Origin: UBA2199 sp964628035
GTDB taxonomy: Bacteria > Acidobacteriota > Aminicenantia > UBA2199
NCBI GenBank assembly: GCA_964628035.1
Contig: CAZVPI010000013.1
Coordinates: 1-64,000 of the forward strand
Length of the DNA stretch: 64,000 bases
Reading direction: 5' to 3'
Shown here: piece after piece, positions 17,532 to 25,173 of the stretch
Position numbering within the stretch: the first letter of the stretch is position 1
Layout of the letters: every line of letters starts with the position of its first letter
Notes under the pieces: model-generated
Seen by the model: the letters and a program-made list of their open reading frames with translations, nothing else
Databases searched by the model: none
Told to the model about the DNA's origin: nothing
Translations under genes and position numbers: made by a program

Positions 17532-19145
17532 ATGAACAAAGGCTTTGTCATGCAATTGATCTTCAATGCCTCTCTGCTGCTCTCCCTGGCCGCCCTCTAT
17601 GACCTGCTCGTTCTCCGCTGGCAGAGCAGACAGTCTTTGTTGCGCCAGATCTCGGTTGGCATTGTTGTCGGCACCGTAGGGGTGATCGTCATGTTGGCTT
17701 CCTGGAGACTGGAGCCGGGGATTATTTTCGACACCCGCTCGATCCTGCTCGGGATGTCCGGCCTTTTCTTCGGGACGGTGCCTTCTGTGACCGCTATGGT
17801 GATCACGGCCGCTTATCGAGGTCTTCTGGGCGGTGCCGCCGCCGGCATGGGGATCGCGGTCATCCTCGCCTCCGGAGCCATCGGCATGGCCTGGAGGTAT
17901 CGCAGCCGGCGACGTCTCGCCGCTATCACCTGGCATGAGCTCCTAGGTATCGGGATGATCATCCATCTGGTGATGCTGACGTGCACCCTCTTTCTCCCCG
18001 GCCCCATCCGCTGGCGCGTGCTGCAGAATACAGCCCTGCCGGTGCTGGTGATCTACCCCGCCGTGACCGCCATGCTCGGCAAGCTGATGGCCGGGCATCT
18101 GAAGAGGGAGATCACCAGCCAGCAGCTTCGCGAGAGCGAGGCGAAATTCCAGAACCTGGCCACCGTGTCACCGGTGGGGATCTTCCGAACCGATGCCGAC
18201 GGCCGGACCACCTACGTGAATCCGATGTGGTGCGAGATCTCCGGCTTGGACGCCGACGCCGCCCTGGGCGACGGCTGGCTGCAGGCGGTCCACCCGTCCG
18301 ACCGGGAACTGCTGCGCAGGAACTGGGAGGATGCCGCCCGGGCGCACAGGCCATCCATGGCCGATTACCGTTTCCTGCATGCCGACAGGAAAGTCGTCTG
18401 GGTGATGGGCCGGGCAACTCCGGAAAAGGACAGCATGGGCCAGGTTACGGGATATGTAGGGACGATCACCGACATCAGCGAGCGGAAACAAGCCGAGGAA
18501 ATCGTCCGCACCTCACTGAAAGAAAAGGAGATCCTGCTGAAGGAGGTCCATCACCGTGTCAAGAACAACCTGATGACCATCATCGGCCTGATTAAGATGC
18601 AGAATGAAAAGACGGGGGGATCCCCCGAGAATACGCTGCTTCTGGAGCTGGAGGGGAGGATACGCTCCATGGCCATGATCCATGAAAGCCTGTACAAGTC
18701 CGACAACCTGGCCAGGATCGATCTGCGGAACTACATCAAGGACATGGTCCTGCACATCCAGGCCCAATTTAAGACGGCATACAATATCCGCCTGGAGATG
18801 CGTGCCGTGGGCATCGACGTCGGCCTGGACATCGCGGTTCCCTATGGATTGATCCTGAACGAGTTGATCACCAATGCCTTCAAGCACGCCTTTCCGGATG
18901 ACCGCGTCGCCGAGGGCGACGGCGCGCCCGAGGTGAAAATCATCACCTCCGCCCAGGACGGCATGCTGATCCTTACCGTGGCCGACAACGGCGTAGGATT
19001 TCCGGTCAGCGGGGATCTAGGGGAAACGCAGACCCTGGGCCTCAACCTTGTCCGCATGTTGAGCCAGCAGCTCCGGGGCCGCGTGGAAAGCATCGGGAAA
19101 ACCGGGACAGTCATCCGCGTGCAATTCCCCCTGCCTGTGAAATAG
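17532..19145 (+). CDS. 5TM-PAS-HisKA_2 sensor histidine kinase
   Basis: 537 residues. Residues 1-190 hold five or six membrane helices with the look of the 5TM (LytS-like) sensor: RSILLGMSGLFFGTVPSVTAMVITAAYR is typical (positions about 75-105). A PAS domain lies at about 205-325, ending GTITDISER. The HisKA_2 core has EVHHRVKNNLMTIIGLI, then NELITNAFKHAF, ADNGVGFP and GLNLVRMLSQQL. It is divergently transcribed from the sigma-54 response regulator with 215 bp between the starts, which makes the two a plausible pair, though HisKA_2 kinases do not usually partner NtrC-type regulators. LytS-type 5TM domains sense cell-envelope or metabolite signals in other bacteria; the signal here is unknown. 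Confidence 0.92.
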   Translation: MNKGFVMQLIFNASLLLSLAALYDLLVLRWQSRQSLLRQISVGIVVGTVGVIVMLASWRLEPGIIFDTRSILLGMSGLFFGTVPSVTAMVITAAYRGLLGGAAAGMGIAVILASGAIGMAWRYRSRRRLAAITWHELLGIGMIIHLVMLTCTLFLPGPIRWRVLQNTALPVLVIYPAVTAMLGKLMAGHLKREITSQQLRESEAKFQNLATVSPVGIFRTDADGRTTYVNPMWCEISGLDADAALGDGWLQAVHPSDRELLRRNWEDAARAHRPSMADYRFLHADRKVVWVMGRATPEKDSMGQVTGYVGTITDISERKQAEEIVRTSLKEKEILLKEVHHRVKNNLMTIIGLIKMQNEKTGGSPENTLLLELEGRIRSMAMIHESLYKSDNLARIDLRNYIKDMVLHIQAQFKTAYNIRLEMRAVGIDVGLDIAVPYGLILNELITNAFKHAFPDDRVAEGDGAPEVKIITSAQDGMLILTVADNGVGFPVSGDLGETQTLGLNLVRMLSQQLRGRVESIGKTGTVIRVQFPLPVK

Positions 19146-19342
19146 TCTATTAATTTCCCGTCTGGATCGGCGACCAGGAAGCAGAGTATTCTGATGCGGC
19201 GGAACATTAAACTGTTTTTCGCGCTCCTTTACGCGATTTGCCACTCCACAACCGGAAATGATAAAATCTTATCGTACGACCGCCACAGGCCGGAAAGAGC
19301 CGCCCGCCGCAGCAACCGAGTTTTGCCGGCGCAGGAGGGATC

Positions 19343-19747
19343 ATGTACGTGTTCGACCGCATGGACGAGAAGCTGGTCCGGGCGGTGATCGAGACCATCC
19401 CCGCCGAGATCACCGTCATCGACGCCAACGACGAGGTGGTGGCCTGGAACAAGGGGGACACGCGCCTGTTCCACCGCCCGCAGAGCAGCATGGGGCTGAA
19501 TTTCCGCAAGTGCCACCCGGCGACCAGCCTGGGCAAGGTGGAGCAGATCGTGGCCGAGATGAAGGCCGGCGACCGCGACAAGGCGCGCTTCTGGATCCAG
19601 GCCAAGGTCGGCGCTGAGCGCCACCTGGTGCTGATCGAGTTTTTCGCCCTGCGCGGCGAGGGCGGCGAGTACCTCGGCTGCCTGGAGGTCACGCAGGACC
19701 TGGAAGAGGCGCGGCGTCTCGAGGGCGAGCGGCGGCTGCTCGATTGA
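19343..19747 (+). CDS. Small PAS-domain protein (DUF438-type PAS)
   Basis: 134 residues consisting of one PAS domain and a short C-terminal helix. The sequence (VIDANDEVVAWNKGDTRLF, then KCHPATSLGKVEQIVAEMKAG and ARFWI) matches the PAS type found at the end of DUF438/hemerythrin-like proteins, which may bind haem or a small ligand. No kinase or output is attached. AGGAGG precedes the ATG by 5 nt. The next gene starts 26 bp downstream and the ArfB-like gene overlaps that, so the three form an operon. Its role is unknown. Confidence 0.88.
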   Translation: MYVFDRMDEKLVRAVIETIPAEITVIDANDEVVAWNKGDTRLFHRPQSSMGLNFRKCHPATSLGKVEQIVAEMKAGDRDKARFWIQAKVGAERHLVLIEFFALRGEGGEYLGCLEVTQDLEEARRLEGERRLLD

Positions 19748-19773
19748 GCCCGCAGAGGCAAAGCGGGGATCTC

Positions 19774-20562
19774 ATGAAGACGGGCATGATCGCCAGGGTG
19801 ACGCTGCTGGCCCTCCTTTTCGGAAGTCTGATCGGCGCCGGCAGGGAAAGGGCCGCCGGGCCGGCCGCCAACGGCCTGTGGCGCAAGGCGGTCGAGATCT
19901 ACCGCCGCAACAGCGACTGGTATCCAGGCCGGGTGGCCATCCTGTCGGAGATGCTGAACCGCCGCGGCGAGCCCTATTCGGTGACCGAAATGTACTTCAC
20001 CCTGCGCCTCGACAACCAGGGCAAGATCCAGGCCGACCTGGAGCGGGCGCTGAAGAACGGCGAGGACACGACCGAGAAGGTGCGCTCCAAGGTGACCATC
20101 CGCGCCCCCGAGGAAGGAATGGAGCCCGGCGACGACAACACCTTCTCCGTTTCCCTCTCCGACAGCCCGTTCGACCCCGAGCGCCAGCACGACGTGACCG
20201 TCAGCGCCGCTCCGGAAAGGGTGCCATTGTTCGGCTGCCGCTGCAGACGCTTCGATTTCACCTACCGCACGCGCATCGTGCGCAAGGGCGAGCCGGTGGA
20301 CCTGACGTGGCGCGGCATGGCCTGGCTGGAAGAAGGAAGCGGCATGCCGGTCAAGCTGGAGTTCACCCTCGATCCCCTGCCCAAGCTGCTGCGCAGCCTG
20401 TGGAGCATCTACCTCTTCGACACGGCGAGTCCCGAGCGCTGGGTGGTGAACAAGGTCTCCCTCACCGGCCACGGCGGCTTCCTCTTCATCATCAAGCGCT
20501 TCCGCACCACCACCACCTTCAGCGACTACCGCCTGGCCCCCGCGGCACAGGCGTCCGAATGA
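19774..20562 (+). CDS. Secreted protein of unknown function
   Basis: 262 residues, starting MKTGMIARVTLLALLFG, with a signal peptide ending near residue 20. The rest is rich in beta strands (VTEMYFTLRLDNQGKIQADL, RFDFTYRTRIVRKGEPVDLT, GMPVKLEFTLDPL) and ends in KRFRTTTTFSDYRL. This pattern resembles the half-barrel of outer-membrane lipoprotein-sorting (LolA-like) proteins, a tentative fold guess. An upstream TTG at 19744 is in frame but would spoil the signal peptide. The stop overlaps the start of the ArfB-like gene (ATGA). Confidence 0.75.
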   Translation: MKTGMIARVTLLALLFGSLIGAGRERAAGPAANGLWRKAVEIYRRNSDWYPGRVAILSEMLNRRGEPYSVTEMYFTLRLDNQGKIQADLERALKNGEDTTEKVRSKVTIRAPEEGMEPGDDNTFSVSLSDSPFDPERQHDVTVSAAPERVPLFGCRCRRFDFTYRTRIVRKGEPVDLTWRGMAWLEEGSGMPVKLEFTLDPLPKLLRSLWSIYLFDTASPERWVVNKVSLTGHGGFLFIIKRFRTTTTFSDYRLAPAAQASE

Positions 20563-21002
20563 CGGCCAGGCGCTGGGACGTCGGTTCCGGCATCGCCATC
20601 CAGGAAGAGGAGCTGGCCTTCGAGTTCGTGCGCGCCTCCGGCCCCGGCGGCCAGAACGTGAACAAGGTGGCGACGGCGGTCAAGCTCTACTTCGACGTCG
20701 AGCGCTCCCCCGCGCTGCCGTTGCCGGTGAAGCGCCGGTTGCGCCAGCTCGCCGGCCGGCGGCTCAGCCGCGCCGGCGTGCTGGTCATCGACGCCCGCCG
20801 CTTCCGCACCCAGGAAGCCAACCGCCAGGACGCCCTGGAGCGGCTGCTGGCCCTCCTGCGCCAGGCCGCCGTCGCTCCCAAGCCGAGGCGCCCGACCCGG
20901 CCCAGCGCCGCCGCCAGGGCGCGGCGGCTGGAGGCCAAGCGGCGCCGCGGCATTGTCAAGCAATCCAGGCGCGGCACGCGTCAGGGCGCGGAGCCGGTTT
21001 GA
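20559..21002 (+). CDS. arfB: ArfB/YaeJ-like peptidyl-tRNA hydrolase (class I release factor domain)
   Basis: 147 residues. The catalytic loop ASGPGGQNVNK contains the GGQ that enters the ribosomal peptidyl-transferase centre. There is no stop-codon recognition domain. The tail is basic (PRRPTRPSAAARARRLEAKRR and onward), as needed to sit in the mRNA channel of stalled ribosomes. This fits ArfB/YaeJ, which rescues ribosomes on truncated mRNA, or the related mitochondrial ICT1 type. The start overlaps the upstream stop as ATGA. Length and motif agree with the family (about 140 residues). Confidence 0.9.
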   Translation: MTARRWDVGSGIAIQEEELAFEFVRASGPGGQNVNKVATAVKLYFDVERSPALPLPVKRRLRQLAGRRLSRAGVLVIDARRFRTQEANRQDALERLLALLRQAAVAPKPRRPTRPSAAARARRLEAKRRRGIVKQSRRGTRQGAEPV

Positions 21003-21027
21003 ATTTTTTTTCGGCTTCCCGTACAAT
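20999..21027 (+). promoter_or_regulatory. Sigma-70 type promoter of the coiled-coil protein gene
   Basis: TTGAAT, 17-bp spacer, TACAAT, starting on the last bases of the arfB gene. The expected start of transcription is about 30 nt before the ATG at 21064, which has AAGGAG. Confidence 0.6.
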
Positions 21028-21063
21028 CAACCGGCGCAAAAGCCAGCGAACGAAGGAGCGACC

Positions 21064-22569
21064 ATGAGCATCCAAACGATCTTCCAGGAAGGGATGAAGG
21101 AGCGCCGGCGCCGCAGGTCGCTCGGCCAGCGCGGCCGGGAGCTCAGGGAAAAGGACCAGGCCCTGGCCTCGCGGCTGACCGAGTTGGGGCAGAAGGCCTG
21201 GGAGGCGAAACTCGACATCTCCGCCTTCTCCGCTCTGCGCGCCGCCCTGGCCGACGCGCAGCGGTCGATCGACGATCTCCGGGGCGAAGCGGAGCAGCTC
21301 CTGAGCCGGCAGCAGGAAGCCGAGGAGAAACGCAAGCGCGAGAGCTCCCGCCTGGCCGTTGCCCTGAAGGAGACCGAGGAGGGCCTGCAGGGCGTGCAGA
21401 AGAGCCTGAACGAGCAGAAGGGCACGCTGCAATCGGCGCAGAGGGAGGCGCAGCGCTCGCGCGAGCGCCTGGCGGCCATCGGCCGCGAGCGCAGCCAGCT
21501 GCAGGGCAAGGCCGCCGGCGCCGACGCCAGCGAGGCGGAGAAGGGCGAGATCGCCAAGGGGCTGGCGCTGCTGGACAAAGAGGAAACGTCCCTGAAGTCG
21601 GGCCTGGACGCCAGCGAAGCCGCCGCCCGTCCGGCTGCGGCGCTCGTGACCAGCCTGCAGGAGCAGGCCGAGGTGGCCAAGAAAAAGCTCGAGGCGCTTC
21701 GCCAGGAGCAGAAAAGAGTGCTGGGCGAGCTGGACAAGGAACTGGCGGCCCTGAAAGACAGCCTGGGCAAGAACGGGGACAAGGCCCGCGAGGCCGAGGC
21801 GAAGCGACGGGAGGCGTATCGCGAGCTGGGCGAAAAACTGGCCGACGCCAAGAGCGCCGATCCTGCCCTGGTTGCCGAAATGGCCGCCGCCGCCGCCGCC
21901 CGTTCCGAAAAGGAGGGGGTTCAGGCGATGATCGGCGGTCTGGAGCGCCAGAAGGACGACGCCCAGGTCGGCGCCTACAAGAAGATGATGGCCCTGATCA
22001 TCGGCGGCCTGGTCCTGCTGGCGGCGCTGGCGGTCGTCCTCGTCCTGCTCCTCTCCCCCAAGAAGAGGACCCCGGAGGTCACGGGGCTGCCGCCCGGACA
22101 GGCCGAGGCGGTGCAGCAGATCCTCAACATGGCCGAAAGGGCGCGGAAGGAAATGGGCAAGCCGGCGGAGCTGGGAAAGGCGCAGACCGCCGCCGATGAA
22201 GCGGGCCTGGCGCTCGTCGACGAGATCCTGGCGACATTCGACCAGTGCGTGGCCGAGGCGGCGGCCCTGGCCAAGGACCGCCCCGCCGCCGCCATGCTCC
22301 TGCCCCAGCTGGAGAAGCTGTATGCCGGCTACGGGGAGAAAATGGCCGCCCTGAACTCCCGCTTCCTGGCCCTGCGCGACCGTGACCTCTTCGCCTTCCG
22401 CCGGGCCAGCGGCGCCATGAGCCAGAAGCGGCCGCAGCACGTCATCGCCAAGGACAACGCGCTGGGCCCGGCCGTCGCCTATTACAACTTCGAGAAGGGC
22501 GAACAGGAGGTCGTCGACATGCTGTCGCGGAGGATCGTCAAGCTGCTCGACCAGGCGGTCCAGCCGTAG
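21064..22569 (+). CDS. Membrane-anchored coiled-coil protein, unknown function
   Basis: 501 residues. Residues 10-300 are a long charged coiled coil with no Pro-rich breaks. One membrane helix follows at about 307-331 (ALIIGGLVLLAALAVVLVLLL), then about 165 residues that are helical and globular-looking. There is no signal peptide, so the coiled coil is probably cytoplasmic and the C-terminal domain periplasmic. The start at 21064 has AAGGAG 6 nt upstream. It has its own promoter and stands alone. SMC-like heptads are generic, so no homology is claimed; a scaffold or envelope-spanning role is conceivable. Confidence 0.85.
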   Translation: MSIQTIFQEGMKERRRRRSLGQRGRELREKDQALASRLTELGQKAWEAKLDISAFSALRAALADAQRSIDDLRGEAEQLLSRQQEAEEKRKRESSRLAVALKETEEGLQGVQKSLNEQKGTLQSAQREAQRSRERLAAIGRERSQLQGKAAGADASEAEKGEIAKGLALLDKEETSLKSGLDASEAAARPAAALVTSLQEQAEVAKKKLEALRQEQKRVLGELDKELAALKDSLGKNGDKAREAEAKRREAYRELGEKLADAKSADPALVAEMAAAAAARSEKEGVQAMIGGLERQKDDAQVGAYKKMMALIIGGLVLLAALAVVLVLLLSPKKRTPEVTGLPPGQAEAVQQILNMAERARKEMGKPAELGKAQTAADEAGLALVDEILATFDQCVAEAAALAKDRPAAAMLLPQLEKLYAGYGEKMAALNSRFLALRDRDLFAFRRASGAMSQKRPQHVIAKDNALGPAVAYYNFEKGEQEVVDMLSRRIVKLLDQAVQP

Positions 22570-22607
22570 CAGCGCAGCGAACTGAACGGTAGTGGGAACG
22601 GTAGCAG

Positions 22608-22655
22608 CGGGCACTAAAACGGACTCTTTTCCTTACGATTGCCTTTTTCCTTTCG
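22608..22655 (-). repeat. Dispersed intergenic repeat, copy 1
   Basis: On the - strand this reads CGAAAGG, then AAAAAGGCAA, AAGGAAAAGAGT and AGTGCCCG, separated by a few variable bases. The same string of motifs, in the same order and spacing apart from a 5-nt insertion, occurs at 32477-32531 on the + strand. Both lie in noncoding gaps. Confidence 0.55.
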
Positions 22656-22799
22656 CGTGCCACCGTCAGCATGAAGCTCGATGAGTTTCTGTGGGCGTGT
22701 TCGTGATGGTGGGTGCAATGAGCACTGGATGGAGCGAACCCATCTCAAAGGATTTATTTCTTCCATTACCACAATCATGATCCGTTTTTTCGGCTGAGC

Positions 22800-22829
22800 T
22801 TGACAGTCTCTGCGCAAGGGAAATAGAAT
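22800..22829 (+). promoter_or_regulatory. Sigma-70 type promoter of the 60-residue membrane protein
   Basis: TTGACA, 18-bp spacer, TAGAAT; the ATG follows 18 nt after the -10 box, with GGGAGGG between. Confidence 0.65.
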
Positions 22830-22847
22830 AGCTGCTGGGAGGGCAAT

Positions 22848-23030
22848 ATGGCATTCAAGAAAATCTTGGTCATCTGGCTGCTGATCACCGCGGTGTCGGC
22901 GGCGTTGTTCTACCTGGTCAAGACCTTTTTCCAAGGGCATCCTCTTTGGCCTTGGGCCATACCCTACCTCTACATCGGCGTACTGATCCTGTTCGCCCTG
23001 TACGTACTCGCAGGGAAGAAAAAGGACTAA
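22848..23030 (+). CDS. Small two-helix membrane protein
   Basis: 60 residues. The first helix is ILVIWLLITAVSAALFYLV and the second is about residues 33-54 (IPYLYIGVLILFALYVLA); there are Lys at both ends (MAFKK and GKKKD). A strong ribosome site and a good promoter argue that it is real in spite of its size. It is monocistronic between the coiled-coil gene and msrBA. No family recognised and no function proposed. Confidence 0.8.
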   Translation: MAFKKILVIWLLITAVSAALFYLVKTFFQGHPLWPWAIPYLYIGVLILFALYVLAGKKKD

Positions 23031-23043
23031 GGCCCGTTCGCGG

Positions 23044-23072
23044 TTGACAAGCGCCTGAAATCACCCTATATT
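23044..23072 (+). promoter_or_regulatory. Sigma-70 type promoter of msrBA, leaderless
   Basis: TTGACA, 17-bp spacer, TATATT. The ATG at 23080 starts only 8 nt after the -10 box ends, so transcription probably begins at or next to the A of the start codon. There is no ribosome site. Confidence 0.7.
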
Positions 23073-23079
23073 TATAACA

Positions 23080-24009
23080 ATGAAATATGCAACCATTATA
23101 ATCTCATTTGTGGCGGCGGCGTTGCTGCTCATGCTGCCGTCACGATCCGGGGGGTATGTGAACATCGACCAAAAACTGACAAGCGAGGAAGAGCGGGTGA
23201 TCGTCCAGCGCGGGACCGAACGGCCCTTCAGCGGGCGCTTTCACGATTTCAAGGAAAAGGGGACCTATGTCTGCAAACGCTGCGGCGCGCCCCTGTACCG
23301 GTCGTCGGCCAAGTTCGACTCGGGCTGCGGCTGGCCGAGCTTCGACGAGGAGATCGCCGGCGCCGTCGCCCGCCGCCGCGACCCCGACGGCCTGCGCACC
23401 GAGATCACCTGCGCCTCCTGCGGCGCCCACCTGGGCCATGTCTTCCTGGGCGAGGGCTTCACTGCCAGGAACACCCGCCACTGCGTCAATTCCATCTCCA
23501 TGAATTTCATCCCCGCCGACGGCCGGGGCACAGCGACAGCGCTCTTCGCCTCGGGCTGCTTTTGGGGGACCCAGCACCACCTGCAGGCGGCGCGCGGGGT
23601 GCTGACCACCGCCGCCGGCTACACCGGGGGCCGCCTGCGCCGGCCGACCTACGAGCAGGTGTGCGCCGGCGACAGCGGCCACGCCGAGGCGGTGCGCGTC
23701 GTCTATGACCCGGCCCAGGTCAGCTACGAGGAGTTGGCCAAACTCTTCTTCGAGACCCACGACTTCACCCAGCTGGACCGCCAGGGGCCCGACATCGGCC
23801 CCCAGTACCGCTCGGAGATCTTTTTCCTGGACGGGAATCAGAAGCAGGTCGCCGAAAAACTCATCGCCCAGCTGAGCGCCAAGGGCTACCGGGTCGCCAC
23901 GCGCGTCACCGCCGCCGGCGAGTTCTGGCCCGCCGAGGACCACCACCAGAATTATTATTGGCAGACCGGCGGCAGCCCTTACTGCCACGTCTACCGCAAG
24001 ATCTTCTGA
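23080..24009 (+). CDS. msrBA: Exported fusion of methionine sulfoxide reductases MsrB and MsrA
   Basis: 309 residues. A signal peptide or anchor occupies about 1-25. MsrB (about 30-145) has two zinc CxxC pairs (CKRC, CASC) and the catalytic Cys in RHCVNS; it reduces the R epimer of methionine sulfoxide. MsrA (about 150-305) has the catalytic GCFWG and reduces the S epimer. The order B-A is the reverse of the PilB/MsrAB type. The signal places it in the periplasm or on the membrane, where it would repair oxidised envelope proteins and would need an exported electron donor; none is in the window. It seems to be translated from a leaderless mRNA. Confidence 0.95.
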   Translation: MKYATIIISFVAAALLLMLPSRSGGYVNIDQKLTSEEERVIVQRGTERPFSGRFHDFKEKGTYVCKRCGAPLYRSSAKFDSGCGWPSFDEEIAGAVARRRDPDGLRTEITCASCGAHLGHVFLGEGFTARNTRHCVNSISMNFIPADGRGTATALFASGCFWGTQHHLQAARGVLTTAAGYTGGRLRRPTYEQVCAGDSGHAEAVRVVYDPAQVSYEELAKLFFETHDFTQLDRQGPDIGPQYRSEIFFLDGNQKQVAEKLIAQLSAKGYRVATRVTAAGEFWPAEDHHQNYYWQTGGSPYCHVYRKIF

Positions 24010-24043
24010 CCCGCCTGGGCCGGCCGCGCGCGCCTCGCCGCGC

Positions 24044-25093
24044 TCAGCGGGACAGGACGACGTTCTCGATCTGGCGCACCTGGTCGCGGTAGAGCGAGGT
24101 GACGCGCGTGCCGTAGTCGGCCAGCAGCTGGATGATGTCGCGCGGGCGCTCGGGGCGGTCGGGCCCGTTGATGCGGTCGCCGGCGTCCCCCAGGCCGGGC
24201 AGGATGTAGGCCTTTTCGTTCAGCGCCGGATCCATCCACAACGTATAGACCTCGGCCTCGGGCACGGCGCGCACGATGCGCAGCGCCCCCTTCAGCGTGG
24301 AGACGACGTTGAAGAAGCGGATGGAGCGCGGTCGCACCCCCTGGCCGCGCAGGTAATGGATGACCGTCACCAGGCTGCCGCCGGTGGCGTTCATGGGATC
24401 GGCGAAGAACAGGTCGCGGCCATGCAGGTCCTCGAGGCGGAAATAGGAGCGCCGCAGGTCGAGCACATAGGCCATGTCGCTCTCACGGCGGCTGTCGTCG
24501 CGGCTGATCTTGAACAGGGCGAAGGGAGCGACCACCCGGCCCGCGGTGTACTCCTGTATCTCCTTGGCCACGATCATCGAGGGCAGGAGCGCCGCACGCA
24601 GCATGACGCACATGACGCCGCCCTGCGTCCAGGCGTCGATGTCGGGGATTTTGTGCAGCGCGTAATTCGACCGCGGTTCGCGCACCGGCGTGGGCACGAA
24701 GATCGGCCGCCGCTCGCGCACGTGCGGTCCGGCGAAGGCCAGGTTGAACAGCATCTCGTAGGCGCGCTGGATGTAATAGACGAACTCGGGGTTGGCCGTG
24801 CGTTCGTCGCGCAACTTGGCCACCAGCCGCGACGCTTCGCCGTGGATGAACTCGGGGGTCTCCAGCGAGAAGACGTGGATGCGCTTTTCGGCAACGACGG
24901 CCGCCTGCATGCGCTCGCCTAAGCGGTTGAACACCTCCAGCAGCAGCGCCTCGGCGCCGGCCGCGTCCCGCTCCAGGCCGGCGAACCCTTCCAGGGCGCG
25001 GCCGTACAGCGACTCCACCTCGGCGATGGCCCTGGCGTCGTCCGCGCTCAGGGTGCCGTCGAGGTCGGCGGCCTGCAGAACGACCTTGTCCAT
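24044..25093 (-). CDS. Uracil phosphoribosyltransferase-like protein with long N-terminal extension
   Basis: 349 residues; classical UPRTase is about 210. The C-terminal 200 residues show UPRTase landmarks. The PRPP site is FFADPMNATGGS (normally VDPMLATGGS), and the uracil-binding loop is LNEKAYILPGLGDAGDRING. The first 140 residues (LDGTLSADDARAIAEVESLY and onward) are helical and unfamiliar. The Asn at the usual Leu position of the PRPP motif is a small departure. The start at 25093 has AGAGGAGG upstream; a longer ATG at 25114 is possible. It could make UMP from uracil and PRPP, or act on another base. It is monocistronic. Confidence 0.82.
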   Translation of the reverse strand: MDKVVLQAADLDGTLSADDARAIAEVESLYGRALEGFAGLERDAAGAEALLLEVFNRLGERMQAAVVAEKRIHVFSLETPEFIHGEASRLVAKLRDERTANPEFVYYIQRAYEMLFNLAFAGPHVRERRPIFVPTPVREPRSNYALHKIPDIDAWTQGGVMCVMLRAALLPSMIVAKEIQEYTAGRVVAPFALFKISRDDSRRESDMAYVLDLRRSYFRLEDLHGRDLFFADPMNATGGSLVTVIHYLRGQGVRPRSIRFFNVVSTLKGALRIVRAVPEAEVYTLWMDPALNEKAYILPGLGDAGDRINGPDRPERPRDIIQLLADYGTRVTSLYRDQVRQIENVVLSR

Positions 25094-25118
25094 GGCGGTC
25101 CTCCTCTGATTCACGGCC

Positions 25119-25148
25119 AGTATACTCCCCCGCGGGAGCCGCTGGCAA
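25119..25148 (-). promoter_or_regulatory. Probable promoter of the UPRT-like gene
   Basis: TTGCCA, 18-bp spacer, TATACT. The -10 lies 25 nt upstream of the ATG at 25093. Confidence 0.45.
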
Positions 25149-25173
25149 GAACGAAGACGTTGGGAAGGATGGG

